Origin: Corythucha ciliata
Lineage: Eukaryota; Arthropoda; Insecta; Hemiptera; Tingidae
Assembly: GCA_038030265.1 (NCBI GenBank)
Contig: CM075943.1
Location: forward strand, 6,262,001-6,326,000
Length of the DNA: 64,000 bases
Reading direction: 5' to 3'
The notes under the pieces were generated by a model, which was not told the origin of the DNA, searched no databases, and saw nothing but the letters and a program-made list of their open reading frames with translations. This document shows positions 53,574-64,000 of the stretch, piece by piece; positions within the stretch are counted from its first letter, which is position 1, and every line of letters starts with the position of its first letter. A program made the position numbers and the translations under genes.

Positions 53574-54723
53574 TCAAAGTGATCGGCATTTATCCAAGAA
53601 CTCTTCGGAGCTGCAAGTTACATATTTTTCCGTGAGCCACCTACTCATCTTATTCTTGAAGGACCGTGGTTCCAAGGATTTTACATTCTTCGGGAGTACA
53701 TTGAAGAACTTCACTGACAAATTTAAAAAGCTCCCAGAGGTCTTTGACGGTCTATAATAATTCTTGGCGATGCGGTCTCTGCCTCTAGTTGCATAATCAT
53801 GCTGGTCAGGGAGTGTCGAAAGGCACATACTCTCCTTCGCGTAGCAGAGACATTGGAGCACAAATAGGCCCGGCAGGATGAGGATGCGCAGGTCGGAGAA
53901 AGCCGATCGGCACGATTCAGAAGGCCCCAGGCCACAAATGACGCGTACCTAAAGCTCTTTTCTGAAGGGAGAAATCTTTTTTCCACGATGTCGAATTACC
54001 CCAAAGGAGCGTTCCATATCCTAGATGACTGTGAATGAACTTGAAGTAGACAGTTTGCAAAGTTTGAGTGTCAACAGACGACTTGAAGTGGTGAAAAGTG
54101 AAGACACCCTTCGCGAGCTTTCCACAGAGCACCTCCACGTGAGCCTTCCAGTTCAATGACGGATCCAGAACAAATTCAAGTTCGTTTTTAGGCGTATCCA
54201 AGATAAGATCTCGACCACGCGACAGAGAGAAAGAAATTCCCTGTGTTTGCTTTCGTTTAGACATAACCTGTTTGCAGCACACCATTCCCGGACCACCCTC
54301 AAACAAAATTCGGGACAAACCGAGCTTGAACACAACACGGAGATGTCGTCCGCGTAGAGAACACTTCTCAATTCGGATCCCAAACTCCAAGCCAAGTCGT
54401 TCACAAAAATCAGGAACAGCAGGGGGCCCAGTACAGATCCCTGAGGAACACCCAGGCCAATAAATCGCAAGCTCGACATCTGCTCACCGAAAAAAACAGA
54501 CTGGAGGCTATTGGATAGATATGACTCCACCAGGGGCAGGGCGGAATCCTCGAGGCCGTATCTTCGGAGCTTCTCCATCAATAATACATGATCCACATAT
54601 CGAAGCCTTTCGAAAGATCAAAAAATAAAGCCTTTGGTCCCGAACGATTCTCAAGGGAACACAAAATCATTTTCACCAAATGCGTCACGGTAAATGTTGT
54701 TCCTCTTCCTGACCGAAATTATG
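53574..54723 (-). pseudogene. Non-LTR reverse transcriptase, 5'-truncated (copy B)
   Basis: Same remnant as 13575-14705 and better preserved. Motif B (GVPQGSVLGP) and YADD are in one frame with VESYLSNSLQSVFFGEQMSS upstream. NWKAHVEV, lost from A by a 24-bp deletion, is present. It is still split in at least three frames, so it is inactive. Confidence 0.88.
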
Positions 54724-55052
54724 CGAATTATGAAGCTACGTGTCCTCGAAATGGGAATTTTCCTGTCAGAACAGCAAGTTGCATGTTTTTACTTACGTGA
54801 AATTGCAAATTTACTGTTTTTGTTTTCTCATAATGGCAAGTTTCGGGTCTAAACATTTGCGATATTGGTATTTTCCGATATTTATTTCCGTGAAATTGTG
54901 AGTTTCTAGTCGTTGATTTCGCAAAATTGCCAGTTTCGGGGCGGCTACTTTTTAAGTGACTACAAAACCCGGTCTTGCCTGCCATGTGGCAGCGCCTGAA
55001 TTCAGACAATGTTCCGCATATTTGCAACATTTTATAGCTAAATATCCACGAC
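54724..55052. repeat. Degenerate gaaattgc/agtttcgg repeat (copy B) and junction
   Basis: As 14706-14987 up to about 55007. Beyond it is new sequence leading to TCCACGAC (55045-55052), the left target duplication of the next element. Confidence 0.55.
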
Positions 55053-55599
55053 CAGTGGCGGATCTACGGGGTGGGTTTTGGGGGTTTACCCCCCCCCCCC
55101 CGTAAGAAGATGGCGTCCGCCAAAAATTTGTTGATAGTCATTCCAGAGATTTCTTCCAATACCTTGCACACACCAAAGGGCGACTGTTGAAGGGGGATCT
55201 GCATAGAATGATGCTCGTGGCTAAAACTGAGACAAACCGCTAATTGCCGTCTAAATTGTACAGGAAGAGCTCAATTCGCTGTTAAACATTCAGTGAATTC
55301 GCGGCTTAAGTGGGCAAGAAGCGCTTATTCGCCGCTGAAATGGAGAAAAAACGATAATTCGCGGATCGATTTGAGAAAATCCACTAATTCACGGCTAAAA
55401 TTGAGGAAATGCGGTGATTCGCGTCTGAAATGAAGAAAAAAATTCGCGGCAAAAATTGAAAAAAAAACGCTAATTCATGGTTAAATTTGAGAAAAAGCCA
55501 ATTATTGGTTCGTATAGAGGCATGTTTGCGGCTGAAACTCAGGAAAAAAGAGATTCAAGGTAGAACCCCTCCCAAGATAAAATCCTAGATCCGCCACTG
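55053..55599. mobile_element. 547-bp non-autonomous hAT element (TSD TCCACGAC)
   Basis: cagtggcggatcta at the left and its exact reverse complement tagatccgccactg at the right, flanked by TCCACGAC at 55045-55052 and 55600-55607. The interior (55230-55560) is the ~30-bp ttagcc/gaattagcg satellite in inverted orientation (ttcgcggctaaaattgagaaaaa). Confidence 0.95.
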
Positions 55600-55607
55600 T
55601 CCACGAC

Positions 55608-58600
55608 ATTGGAAGTTGGCTGCTTAAAATAGTCGTGAAATTCTATACAATTCAGGTCTTTAATCAGTATTTATTTTCGAAAAATTGCAAGTTTTGGGTC
55701 TAAATGTTCACGAAATTTGTCTTTTTCTGGAATTACAAGTTTTCTGGCTCAATACAATACCCGAAATTGACAGTTTTGAGTCTTTTTTTTTTTTTTTTTT
55801 TAAAGCAAAATTGCAGGTTTCGTGGTCATTTTTAAGACGGCAGAACTCAATTCCTATGAAAAAAAAAAAAAAACAAAAAAAAAAAAAACGTAATTTTAAT
55901 TAGCCACGGTCAAAGCCGATGTAATGAAGAAAGAGAACCCACGGCAGTGAAGAAAGTGTACAGGGCATAAATTAAAAGTTTTTTGGAGGGATAAAATGCG
56001 ATTCTGTTCGAAAACATGAACAGTATGGAAAATATTCCTTCCTCGCATCAACCCCCGTCATTTTAGGTGGGCTGAAATAATTTTCAGCAAAAACTTTTGC
56101 TTCATCCTCACCACTCTTAATTCCAAATGCTAACACGGCGCGCGAGCCCTGCTCTTTGAATCACTGAAAACAACAAACGCTCCCTAGTCAGTTTTTGAAA
56201 GGAAAAAGCCTTCAACCCTTACAGCTATACCTACGGAACTGAAAAAAAAAGAAGGAATGCGGCCTTTAGGGATGAAATCAACCGAAACCCTTTATATTAG
56301 GGGGATGCTGGTGTAATTTAAAGAAACCAACCTTTTTTTTTTGCCCCTTTTCCCATCTCAATTTTTTTTTTATTGGTGGGCTTTCCTTGATGTGGTTTTT
56401 ATTGTGATGCACCCTCCCCTTGCCATCTCATCCAGGTACTCACTCACCAAGGGGGTATAAAACAAGGGTTCACCCTGATGAGACTTTTCAGTGTGGGTAT
56501 TATAAACGCCAACGCACCTTTCTTCGAGAAATTCTGCAGATATTCCAGAAAAAAAACAAACAAAAAACAAGTGAGTCTAATGAAAATTTGTTTTTTTTTT
56601 ACAGTTTCGGCCTATTATGTTAAGTGTTGGGGCAGGGGGTGAGAGAGAGTTAAAATTGTTCTTTTTTTTTTACACCTTAGGAGCTTATTTCCCTACAAAA
56701 GCAAAGTAAACGTTTTAAAACATGAAACGATCGCTTAAAAAGGACGGTTGCCGGGTTATGCTCATTCTATTTCTTAAAGAGGTTTTCTTGAATTAACTTT
56801 TTTTCTCCCCCCCCTCCTCATCAGTACCTGCCCCCTGCCTTCTTACTAACCACCGCATGTTCTTCTTCAAGCTCTTTTGAACACTCCCTGGGATTGGAAA
56901 CAGGCTGAAATAAAGATGAGAGCTGTGTGTGGGGGGTGGTGAGGGTAAGGAGTGGAAAGTATTTAAGGGAATTAAGCTTCATTCCGGGCTCTCCTATAAC
57001 CTTTATTGCTTTTCTCATTCAGTAAAAAGGTGATGGTGAGGGTGGGTAGGGCAGGGTAGGAAAAGCTTTAAGTAACAAAGAAGATAGAAGGGGGTGCGGT
57101 ATATAGAAAGTGAAGAGTCCTTGCGTCCTGTGATCGGGCCACAACAGATAAAAAAAAAATTACACTTTTGAGATGAACGAGAGCGGTTTTGAAGGCCTTC
57201 TTTCAGAATTATTTCTTAAATTCAATTTTACTGATGAACAATGAGTTCGAACCAACAATAGGAAAAATCAATTCTTCTTTCCCCCGTCCCCATCACTATA
57301 CAAATAGTTTTCTTCCCCACGGAAAAATACTAATAACAATAAAAAAAACGCATTGTTTTTACAACTATAGCGCAATAATAATAAAACTTAATTTGAATTT
57401 ATATTTATCTTCGGTCTAGCTCAAAAACAACAAGTTGAGATGAAAATAACTTTTTAGCAACCCCCGCAGGAGTAATAACTATACCGTTGCCCGCCGCGAA
57501 TATTAAAAGTGGGAATGTTCGCAATTATGAACGCTAAATTGGGTCAACTCTAAATGACATGGATGAGAGAGGGGTTGAAAGGCCAAGGCGATACTCGCGT
57601 TTGAGACATCTTTCCTTTGCATGGTGCTTGGCTTTCTTATTATTTTACTTTTCCTTGGGTTATTTCAATAAACTAAAAATCTTGCTGGGGCGATTGGAAA
57701 TAAGTTTTTACAAGTTTGAGGCAGAAAAAAAAAAAAAAAAAAAAAGAGAAAAGAGGATTTAAATGAAAAAAACAACGTTGAAGATCAATAGTTATTGAAA
57801 TAAAGAATGGCGATGGTATCTTCTAAACGTTTAACTTCGGTAAAAACGTCCTCCCAGAAGGCTGCTGAATAAATAAAACGAGGGGTTGACTGCAATCAAC
57901 TTACAAAGAGTGGAGAATTTCCTATTAAAAACCCCCAGATTGGACCATGCCTTTTTTTTTTTTTTTTCACGGTCGTCCCACTCCCCGTCAACTTTTTTTT
58001 TTTCTCCTAAGCCCTTCTTGATCGTTGTTATGAAAGATTCTTGTCAAGATCCACTTCTATACCACCCCACCCATCAACAGGTCTACTCAAAAGGTGATAA
58101 TCAACTCGGCTGGCAGGGTGGGTGAGGGGGCTCTTTCATTTCTTTGGGTGGCTATAGAATAAGAGGTTGAGATGTTTAAAAAAAAAAAACTATTGGCGAG
58201 GGGGGGGTACAGGTATAAGGGCTGAGTATTTCTTTTTTTCTTATTTTTTGGTGCAGCCAAGGGTGTTACGAGATTGCTGTTTTGTGTTATGGGCGTGTAC
58301 ACTGAACTAGAGTGTTGGCTCTGGTCAAACAGGAAGTAACATAAAAAATAAAAATCGCTGGAACCATTTTTTTTTCGAAAGAAAATGACTAAATATGACC
58401 AGGAATTGAATATTAGTGCGTAAATGGTTGATTTCTATTTATAGCGAAATAGTAAAAATTGCAAATTTTTTTTGTTACCTTAAACGGCCGGTGTGTGACT
58501 CGTGACGTAGTTAAGGGATTGTGACCCCTCCCAACCCTCCACATCTTGGCTGTTATCATGCCTTGCCCCTTCTTGTCCATCCCATTCTCTTAAGTCCTAT

Positions 58601-58755
58601 GGGCTTAGTGCAAAGTGACAGTCCTGCAGACTAGCGGCAGACTAGCGCAATACTTGTTCTAACTTCAGTTCGCTCTCCTCTATTGAATCCCTACGAAGAA
58701 CGTGCTCTGACTTTCGTTCAAAGGACGCTTTCAAGCTTTTCCTTCAATTAAAACG
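55608..58755. other. AT-rich stretch, no gene recognised
   Basis: More gaaattgc-type repeat to 55760, then long A/T homopolymers (55784, 55858, 57726, 57950) and G/C runs. Short open frames (55685-55903, 57189-57419) are low-complexity or motif-free. Confidence 0.5.
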
Positions 58756-59067
58756 GTGCAGTGCTGTGTTGTGGGTTACATTAATTCGTCTGATAAATAT
58801 AAAGGCCTACAATTTACGGTTTTCCCAATAAACCTTACGAAAAAGAGAGACCGGGTGAAGTGGATCCTGGCCGTCAACAGGAAAAGCCAGTTAGAGCAAT
58901 TCAGTAATTTTTCTACTGAAGCACTTTATGTATTTTCTAGCAGGAATGCACTAGCTGAAACTCTCGTCCCCCCTTCTTCAATGGTTTTCCACTTACACTC
59001 AAAAATTGCTGGCTTATTCCCGCAGAGTGGCAGAAGGGCGGAGCTAACAGGTCTCTGTTTTCGTTAG
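58756..59067 (+). pseudogene. THAP-like zinc finger fragment
   Basis: The frame reads QCCVVGYINSSDKYKGLQFT, FPINLTKKRDRVKWILAVNR. This resembles the start of a THAP domain (CCxxGC...F..FP......R..W..A..R), with the second zinc Cys apparently changed to Tyr. It has no ATG and the second half lacks the expected C..H pair, so it is a decayed piece, perhaps from a P-type transposon or a THAP gene. Match is by eye and modest. Confidence 0.35.
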
Positions 59068-60005
59068 AGAAGAAAAAAGAGTACATGTGGCAGAAAACTT
59101 TGATTTGCCGACGTTTTTATTCTACATGCCCACAGATTGGTTCAGAATTTTAAACAATTGGGGGGGGGGGGGCAAATGCACTTGGGCGTGCATAATGCAC
59201 ATAGTTCTCCTCTTCCTGTTTATAGCCTTTGGAAAAGAAGGGTGTCAGGAAACAATAAGGGAATTTAAAGAAACAATTAAACTTTAATTTTCTTCAAAAA
59301 CTCTTTGAGATGACATTATTTAACCCTGTAATAAGGGCATTGACTTTGGCGGACTCGACATGGCCGGGTGCGGGGCCACTGATTAATAATAATAAGCCTA
59401 TGGAAACGTACATATTTTAATTAATGCGTACCTATGTAGCCTAATACACCTATTTTTAATTGCAAATATCTTCGCGTTTCTCGTTCTTTACATTTCAAAA
59501 TAAATCATGTTTGACATCTTATACTGGCCCTTTGTTAAATTTCTAAAACGCACAGCTACGAATGCATAATAGACCAATCCCAGATCCAGTGGAGGATCCA
59601 GCATTTTATGAATGGGGGGGGGGGGACAAAACTAAAATGTTCTCTTCCCTGGGGGGGGGGGGATTGCACACCACCAGTGAAAAAGGAAGATATAATAGGA
59701 GCCAATTTTCCTGATATTTCCGGTTTCTTTTCCCGGAAGAATGGAATCAAAATCCCGTGGGGAGTAGAGGGGGGTCATGCTTAAACTATGTTGAGTATTT
59801 CTCAAAAATACGTTCAACCTGATCGCAAACAGACGATTTCGGGCTTGAAACATCTGCCACTTTTTTTTATTTAAATGCCTACTTTGATCAAAAAACTTAA
59901 TTGTGTAAACCCCTTTTACACGAGTAAGGCCCTTATCCATAGTCGCTACTTAAGTTAAAATTCTCCTAAAAGTCAATCCAGTTTTTGTTGGTATTAAATC
60001 ATCTG
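59068..60005. other. No gene seen; orphan hAT-type end
   Basis: cagtggaggatccagc at 59587-59602 resembles the ends at 44917 and 55053 but no right end follows. G runs at 59160, 59615 and 59651. Confidence 0.45.
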
Positions 60006-60009
60006 TTTT

Positions 60010-60096
60010 TGTTGGATTTGTTAAATACTCTTTATTCAAAAAAATACGAGAGGGGAAGGAATCATATGAATAATCAAAATATAATAAGATGGGAGT
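60010..60096 (-). repeat. 3' LTR remnant (87 bp)
   Basis: Matches 63274-63360 with one difference (aaaatat against aaacata). Joined at 60097 to pol sequence. Confidence 0.85.
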
Positions 60097-61678
60097 CCGA
60101 ATGATGAGTCCTGAATTTCGGAGGTGCATGTGCGTTTCTGGAACATGAAGTGCATTTCTTAGCCTGATTCTCGATATCATTATCTATACCAGGCCAGTAG
60201 ACGAATGAACGAGCGATACTTTTCATCTTAACGATCCCCAAATGGGCAGAATGTAAGTCTTGCAGAATTGCAGGGCGGAGAGACGGTGGAATAACAAATC
60301 GATGTTCGAAGAGCAAGCAGCCGCTCAAAAGGGTATAGTTTACTTTCGGGGATTTGAGTTTGTGCCGTGCAAGATCCTGCCCTGCTTCCAATAGCATAGC
60401 GATTTTACCCAGTTGCTGGTCTTTTCTCCTGTGTTTCGCTATTTTGTCGGCTGTAATCGGCAACTGAGTGATGTGATGAAGCATGAAGTCATCAAAATCG
60501 GATTTCTCTTCTACCTTCCCGATCGTTTGTTGGAGTATGGGTATGCGAGAGCAATAATCAGCGTTGGCGTTTTCTTTTGAAGTCTTGAAAATCACGTCAA
60601 AGTTGAAGTTTGAAAGGCAGTCAGCATAATTGGCCACACGGCTGATACAAAGGACAGGTAAAGACTTTTCCGGGTGAAGGATCTGAGTGAGGGGTTTGTG
60701 GTCGGTCATCAGTGTGAAATGTCGGGCGTACACGTAGTAAAAGAACTTCTGTATTGCCCAAACTATAGCTAGAGCTTCTTTGTCGATTTGGGGGTATCGT
60801 TGTTCTGTTTGACTCATTGTGCGGCTGGCAAAGGCGATCGGCCTCTCTCTACCATCTGGCAGTCTGTGGGATAAAACAGCACCTAATCCGGTCTTGCTAG
60901 CGTCGGTTGCCAATAAAAGTGGTAACGAGGGGTCATAAGGCATTAGCACTTGAGGAGATGTTAGGATGTTTTTTATGTTTTCGTAAGCTTTTTGGGCTTC
61001 CGTTGTCCAAGTAAATTGACCACTCCGCAGGATTTCTCTAAGAACTCTGTCTTTCGTGGAGAGATTTGGAATGAAAGAGCTGTAGTACGTAGCTTTCCCA
61101 ACGAACAGTTGTAGTTCTTCCAGTGAAGAGGGTCGTGGAGCATCCCGAATGGCAGAAACGTGCTTATCTGATTTGTGAATGCCATTAGCATCGATTTTAT
61201 GACCCAGGAATTCAACTGAGTTTGAAATGAAAGTGCACTTTTCGCGATTCAGTCGCAGGCCACGGGTCTTCAGTCGGTGCATCACATTTTCCAGAACTTG
61301 CATCATGTCGGGAAGATCTTTTCCGAAAGTCAAGATTTCATCAAAGAATACCACGACGTTTCTCAAACCGTGTAGAACTTCCTCAATACGATGCTGCCAA
61401 ACAGCTGGAATATTTACTGCTCCGTACACCGCTCTTGTAGGTCGGACGAGCCCATGAGTGGGTGTGTTGAGGGTCAGAGCATGACCGAATTCTTCATCTA
61501 CAGGCAAGTGACTATAAGCATCGGTGAGATCTAAATGACAAAATAGCTTTGCCCCCTTTAAGCTGTTGAAAATGTGCTCTGATTTTGGGATTGGGTGTTC
61601 ATCTACAATTATCCTTGGGTTAAGAGTTGGTTTGTAGTTACCCGTGATGCGTGTTTTGCCATTTTTTTTAAGCGACAA
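60097..61678 (-). pseudogene. Gypsy RT-RNase H-integrase N-terminus
   Basis: A minus-strand frame of about 530 codons. RT: KNGKTRITGNYKPTLN, CHLDLTDAYSHLPV (first Asp). At motif C it reads VVFFDEIL where Y(L/V)DD is expected, so the second catalytic Asp is Glu. Thumb: FVGKATYYSSFIPN. RNase H: TDASKTGLGAV and TDHKPL. Tether: KENANADYCSRIP. Integrase zinc region: HSAHLGIVKMK...CTSC. After APPKF the frame runs into the LTR, so the DDE core is gone. The N-terminal RT part lies upstream across a break at the T8/A8 run 61662-61669. Confidence 0.88.
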
Positions 61679-62491
61679 CGTGAGTGGTGGATGCCCATTC
61701 AGAGTGATCGACTTTCTCGTAGAATCCTGCGGCTATTTTAGCGTCGATTTCTTTTTTGAACGCGTCACGTAAAGCATAAGGAATTTCTCATGGACGGAGA
61801 AATACTGGTTTTGCACCAGGTTTGAAATGTACCTTGACTGGAGGGCCAACAAGTTTTCCGGCTTTTTCCGAAAAAACATCAGAATAACGGGATAAAAGTT
61901 TATTCAATTCCGAATGGTCAATTAAAGAGGGAGCTGGTTGTGAGATTGTTAAGTTATTTACATTTCCAGTGGAAAATAGTGCTGTGAAATTGATGTCGTG
62001 AACGAAGTGTGTGATCCATTCACGACCGAAAAGGGATTCGAAATTTCCGTCAACGATGTACAAGTCAAGTTCGGAAGTTTTGCGGGCGAATGAAACGTTG
62101 ACAGTTAGTTTTCCAAGACAGGCCAACGGGTGACCAGAGTAGCTGGAAAATTTTCTGCTTGTTTTTTGCAATGAAAATTGTCTTTTAATTGAGCGAAGCG
62201 TTCGGATGCTCATGATACTGCAGGGGGCGCCCGTGCCTAATTCCATTTTGACTTCAGTTCCGTCGATGCGAACAGAGAGTAATTTTTTTTCACTAGATTT
62301 TCGGTCCACGTCGAGCTTGTCGAAATACTCAACAACGTCAGCCTCTAATTCGTCTGACGTAGATACATCCTTGATCACTTGGTTGGACCGACAGACTTTG
62401 GCAATATGTCCCTTTTTTCCACAGGAGTGGCACATCGCGTCTCGAAAGGTGCAGTTTGAGCGGAAGTGAATACCACCGCAGCCATAGCAAC
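61679..62491 (-). pseudogene. Gypsy nucleocapsid, protease and RT start
   Basis: Minus-strand frame with a complete knuckle CHSCGKKGHIAKVC, then a protease whose active site reads LGTGA instead of DTGA (codon at 62235-62237, GGC; one base from Asp GAC). FGREWITHFVHDI and SDVFSEKAGKLVGP lead to RT. A TGA after FLRP (61788-61790) interrupts the frame, which continues EIPYALRDAFKKEIDAK up to 61670. Protease and RT are inactive as read. Confidence 0.85.
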
Positions 62492-63249
62492 TTTTTTTTA
62501 GGATTATTGGGGGTTACGTCGTCGTTACGGGTTTGATGACGGGGTTGGTATTTTTTAACTTTAGCGTGGCCTACTTTATTTGTATGATCTGGGGACCACT
62601 CCGGCGCCCTTCCCTTAATTTCTGAAGTCGTCTGTCTCGTTGCTTCAAGATTGATGGCGATTTCGTAGGCCATCTTAAACGATGTAGGGTTTTTTGAAAT
62701 TATTTCGTCGCATATTTCTTTGGAATGAAGGCCGTGAAGAAGTTGTTCAATTAGCATTCTGTCGAGGAACTCCCCATATTCACATCGAGATGCCATAGTT
62801 TTCAGGCGAAGAACGAACTCAGAAACAATCTCGTCGTTGGATTGAGACATTCTTCGGAACTTGACACTTTCGGCGTACTTGTTTGTTTCGCTGTCGAAGT
62901 GATCGACGAGCACTGATCGAATTTCTCCATAGGATAGCGAGTCTGGAAGGCGAGGGCTAACGAGATATTTTAGTGCGTCGTTGAGATATGTACCCATGTT
63001 GACGAGAATGTAATTGGATCGGAGGTCGAGTGGAACTTTGCTGAGTTGGAAAGCCCAATCCGCTCTCGTGAAATAGTCGCGTACGGATGAACATTCTGTT
63101 GGACGATACTCTGGTAGAGTAAAGGGAGGCGGCTTGGCAGCAGCGATGTCGGCAGGAGAAGCGCTACGAATATTTGAGGTCGCCGTTTGAAGAGCTTCAG
63201 TTAGTAAGTTTACGAGAGCACTGAGGGGGTTCTCCGGTGCGTCTTCCAT
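62492..63249 (-). pseudogene. Gypsy Gag (minus strand)
   Basis: The start is the ATG at 63249, 25 bases after the LTR (MEDAPENPLSALVNLL). The Gag core includes YFTRADWAFQLSKVPLDLRS, the R.Y..HFD segment LVDHFDSETNKY and LLHGLHSKEICDEII. The frame breaks at the A8 run 62492-62499, where the first zinc knuckle (CYGCGGIHFRSNC) sits in the other frame. Apart from that run Gag looks complete. Confidence 0.88.
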
Positions 63250-63273
63250 CAGGGAACCGCTTCTGACACCAGT

Positions 63274-63387
63274 TGTTGGATTTGTTAAATACTCTTTATT
63301 CAAAAAAATACGAGAGGGGAAGGAATCATATGAATAATCAAAACATAATAAGATGGGAGTGGGCTGTGTAGTGTACACTATACAACA
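63274..63387 (-). repeat. 5' LTR and adjacent primer binding site
   Basis: Minus-strand TGTTGTATAGTG...ATCCAACA, 114 bp, containing an aataaag signal. The next bases ac-tggtgtcagaagcgg (about 63271-63255) are the primer-binding site; its tRNA is not assigned. Confidence 0.8.
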
Positions 63388-63417
63388 TTTTTGACGCCCA
63401 CTTAAGGAAATTTAATT

Positions 63418-63554
63418 TTAAAGGCCCGTTCACAAGCTCTATGTTTACGTTCTGGGGAGTCTGTGCAGCCAAACAAATTTAATCCCTCGAAAAATGAAGC
63501 ATTTTTATAGGTTGCATAGACACCACACACATAGAGCTTGTGAACGGGCCTTAA
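63418..63554. mobile_element. TTAA-flanked MITE-like inverted repeat
   Basis: 63421-63444 (aaggcccgttcacaagctct...) is the exact reverse complement of 63529-63552. TTAA stands at 63418-63421 and 63551-63554, as made by piggyBac or Kolobok elements, though the ends overlap the TTAA by a base. Non-coding. Confidence 0.65.
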
Positions 63555-64000
63555 ATGTCTATGAAATTAAAAAATGTCTATGAATATGGGCCTAAGTTTT
63601 TTAAAAAGTAGCCATTTTAAGAAAAATTTACAGAATTCACATCCGTAAATATGTTCAATGAACATATTTTTGAACAAAAAACTTACTCGCCTATTCTCTA
63701 ACAAAAAATCAATATGTTTTTCGAAGCAATGTTTCTATTTTATTCATTTTCTTCAAACAAATGAATGAAATAGAATTATTGCTATGAAAAACATACTGTT
63801 TTTTTGCTGGTGGTTGTTAAATTTTTTTAATAATTTGAATGAAATGAAGTAAAGTGTGGCATCAAATACGAACCCTGAAAAATTACAAAATTGGCCCGAG
63901 GGTGGAAATGAATGGACTAATAATTATTATAAAAATTCAAGTTCGCAGTTCGACCATAGGACGTCGATGGACCAAGAATTAATTTTTTCTTGTCTCTTCA
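63555..64000. other. AT-rich end of window, no gene seen
   Basis: Several short aacatattt/aaaaaca symmetries near 63650-63810; nothing codes. Confidence 0.5.

Larger units (their letters stand above)
41995..55007. repeat. Segmental duplication, copy B
   Basis: Matches 1-14987 in order and orientation, apart from the hAT element 42738-49434 present only here and the gypsy element (4046-12549) present only in A. The match ends at cagaca near 55007, beyond which B runs into different sequence. Confidence 0.9.
60010..63387 (-). mobile_element. Ty3/gypsy element with short LTRs, internally deleted
   Basis: On the minus strand: 5' LTR 63387-63274 (114 bp), primer-binding site, gag, protease, RT, RNase H and the zinc part of integrase, then directly a 3' LTR (60096-60010) lacking its first 27 bases. 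A deletion removed the integrase core, the 3' UTR and the LTR start. TTTT on both outer sides (60006-60009, 63388-63391) could be a 4-bp target duplication but lies in T runs. Mag-like by structure. Confidence 0.85.

Noticed and set aside
57189..57419. 76-residue open frame in AT-rich DNA
   Set aside because: Low complexity, no motif, no support from neighbours.
59587..60005. Third element with cagtggcggatc ends
   Set aside because: Only a left-type end (cagtggaggatccagc) is present; no matching right end before the gypsy LTR.

Overview
This is eukaryotic, repeat-dominated DNA. I see no host protein-coding gene I can name. The mobile-element families are BEL/Pao, three or four Ty3/gypsy lineages, a Jockey/CR1-type non-LTR reverse transcriptase, hAT and PIF/Harbinger DNA transposons, a Tc/mariner-like transposase fragment and Penelope-type hammerhead motifs. 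Together with many degenerate minisatellites they suggest an arthropod (crustacean, chelicerate or insect), but the species cannot be fixed from this window. One 500-base N gap lies at 15403-15902.

Layout. Positions 1-14987 (segment A) and 41995-55007 (segment B) are near-identical copies of one segment about 42 kb apart. Each holds the 3' part of a BEL element, its flank, a 17-bp minisatellite, a ~140-bp tandem array and a broken non-LTR reverse transcriptase. Each copy also has a private insertion. A carries a complete, apparently intact Ty3/gypsy element (4046-12549, TSD GCTG) inside the minisatellite. B carries a 6.7-kb hAT-like element (42738-49434, TSD CTGGAGAT) inside the BEL element. 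The BEL element in B is whole (37347-50084, LTRs of 328 bp) but frameshifted.

Between the copies lie a nest bounded by 44-bp perfect inverted repeats (14988-21394, starting with a Harbinger-like transposase fragment cut by the gap), a hAT-like element inside it (17299-21175, TSD TCCGTGTT), a TA-flanked element inside that (18524-20180), and a palindrome with a hammerhead-ribozyme-like motif in each arm (20322-20682). Then come a 2.6-kb TTA-flanked element (21696-24309), a decayed gypsy element (25215-28921), and long ~30-bp satellite tracts broken by a gypsy gag fragment, an RNase H fragment and a tRNA-like gene. The right end holds a small hAT element (55053-55599), an AT-rich stretch with a THAP-like fragment, and a short-LTR gypsy element on the minus strand (60010-63387).

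The recurring theme is non-coding DNA transposons with good terminal repeats and target-site duplications whose interiors are mostly ~20-33 bp degenerate minisatellites rather than transposase. The most unusual single items are the hammerhead pair, a 155-bp perfect palindrome of two tRNA-like genes (47701-48079), and the nested hAT elements proven by 8-bp target-site duplications.
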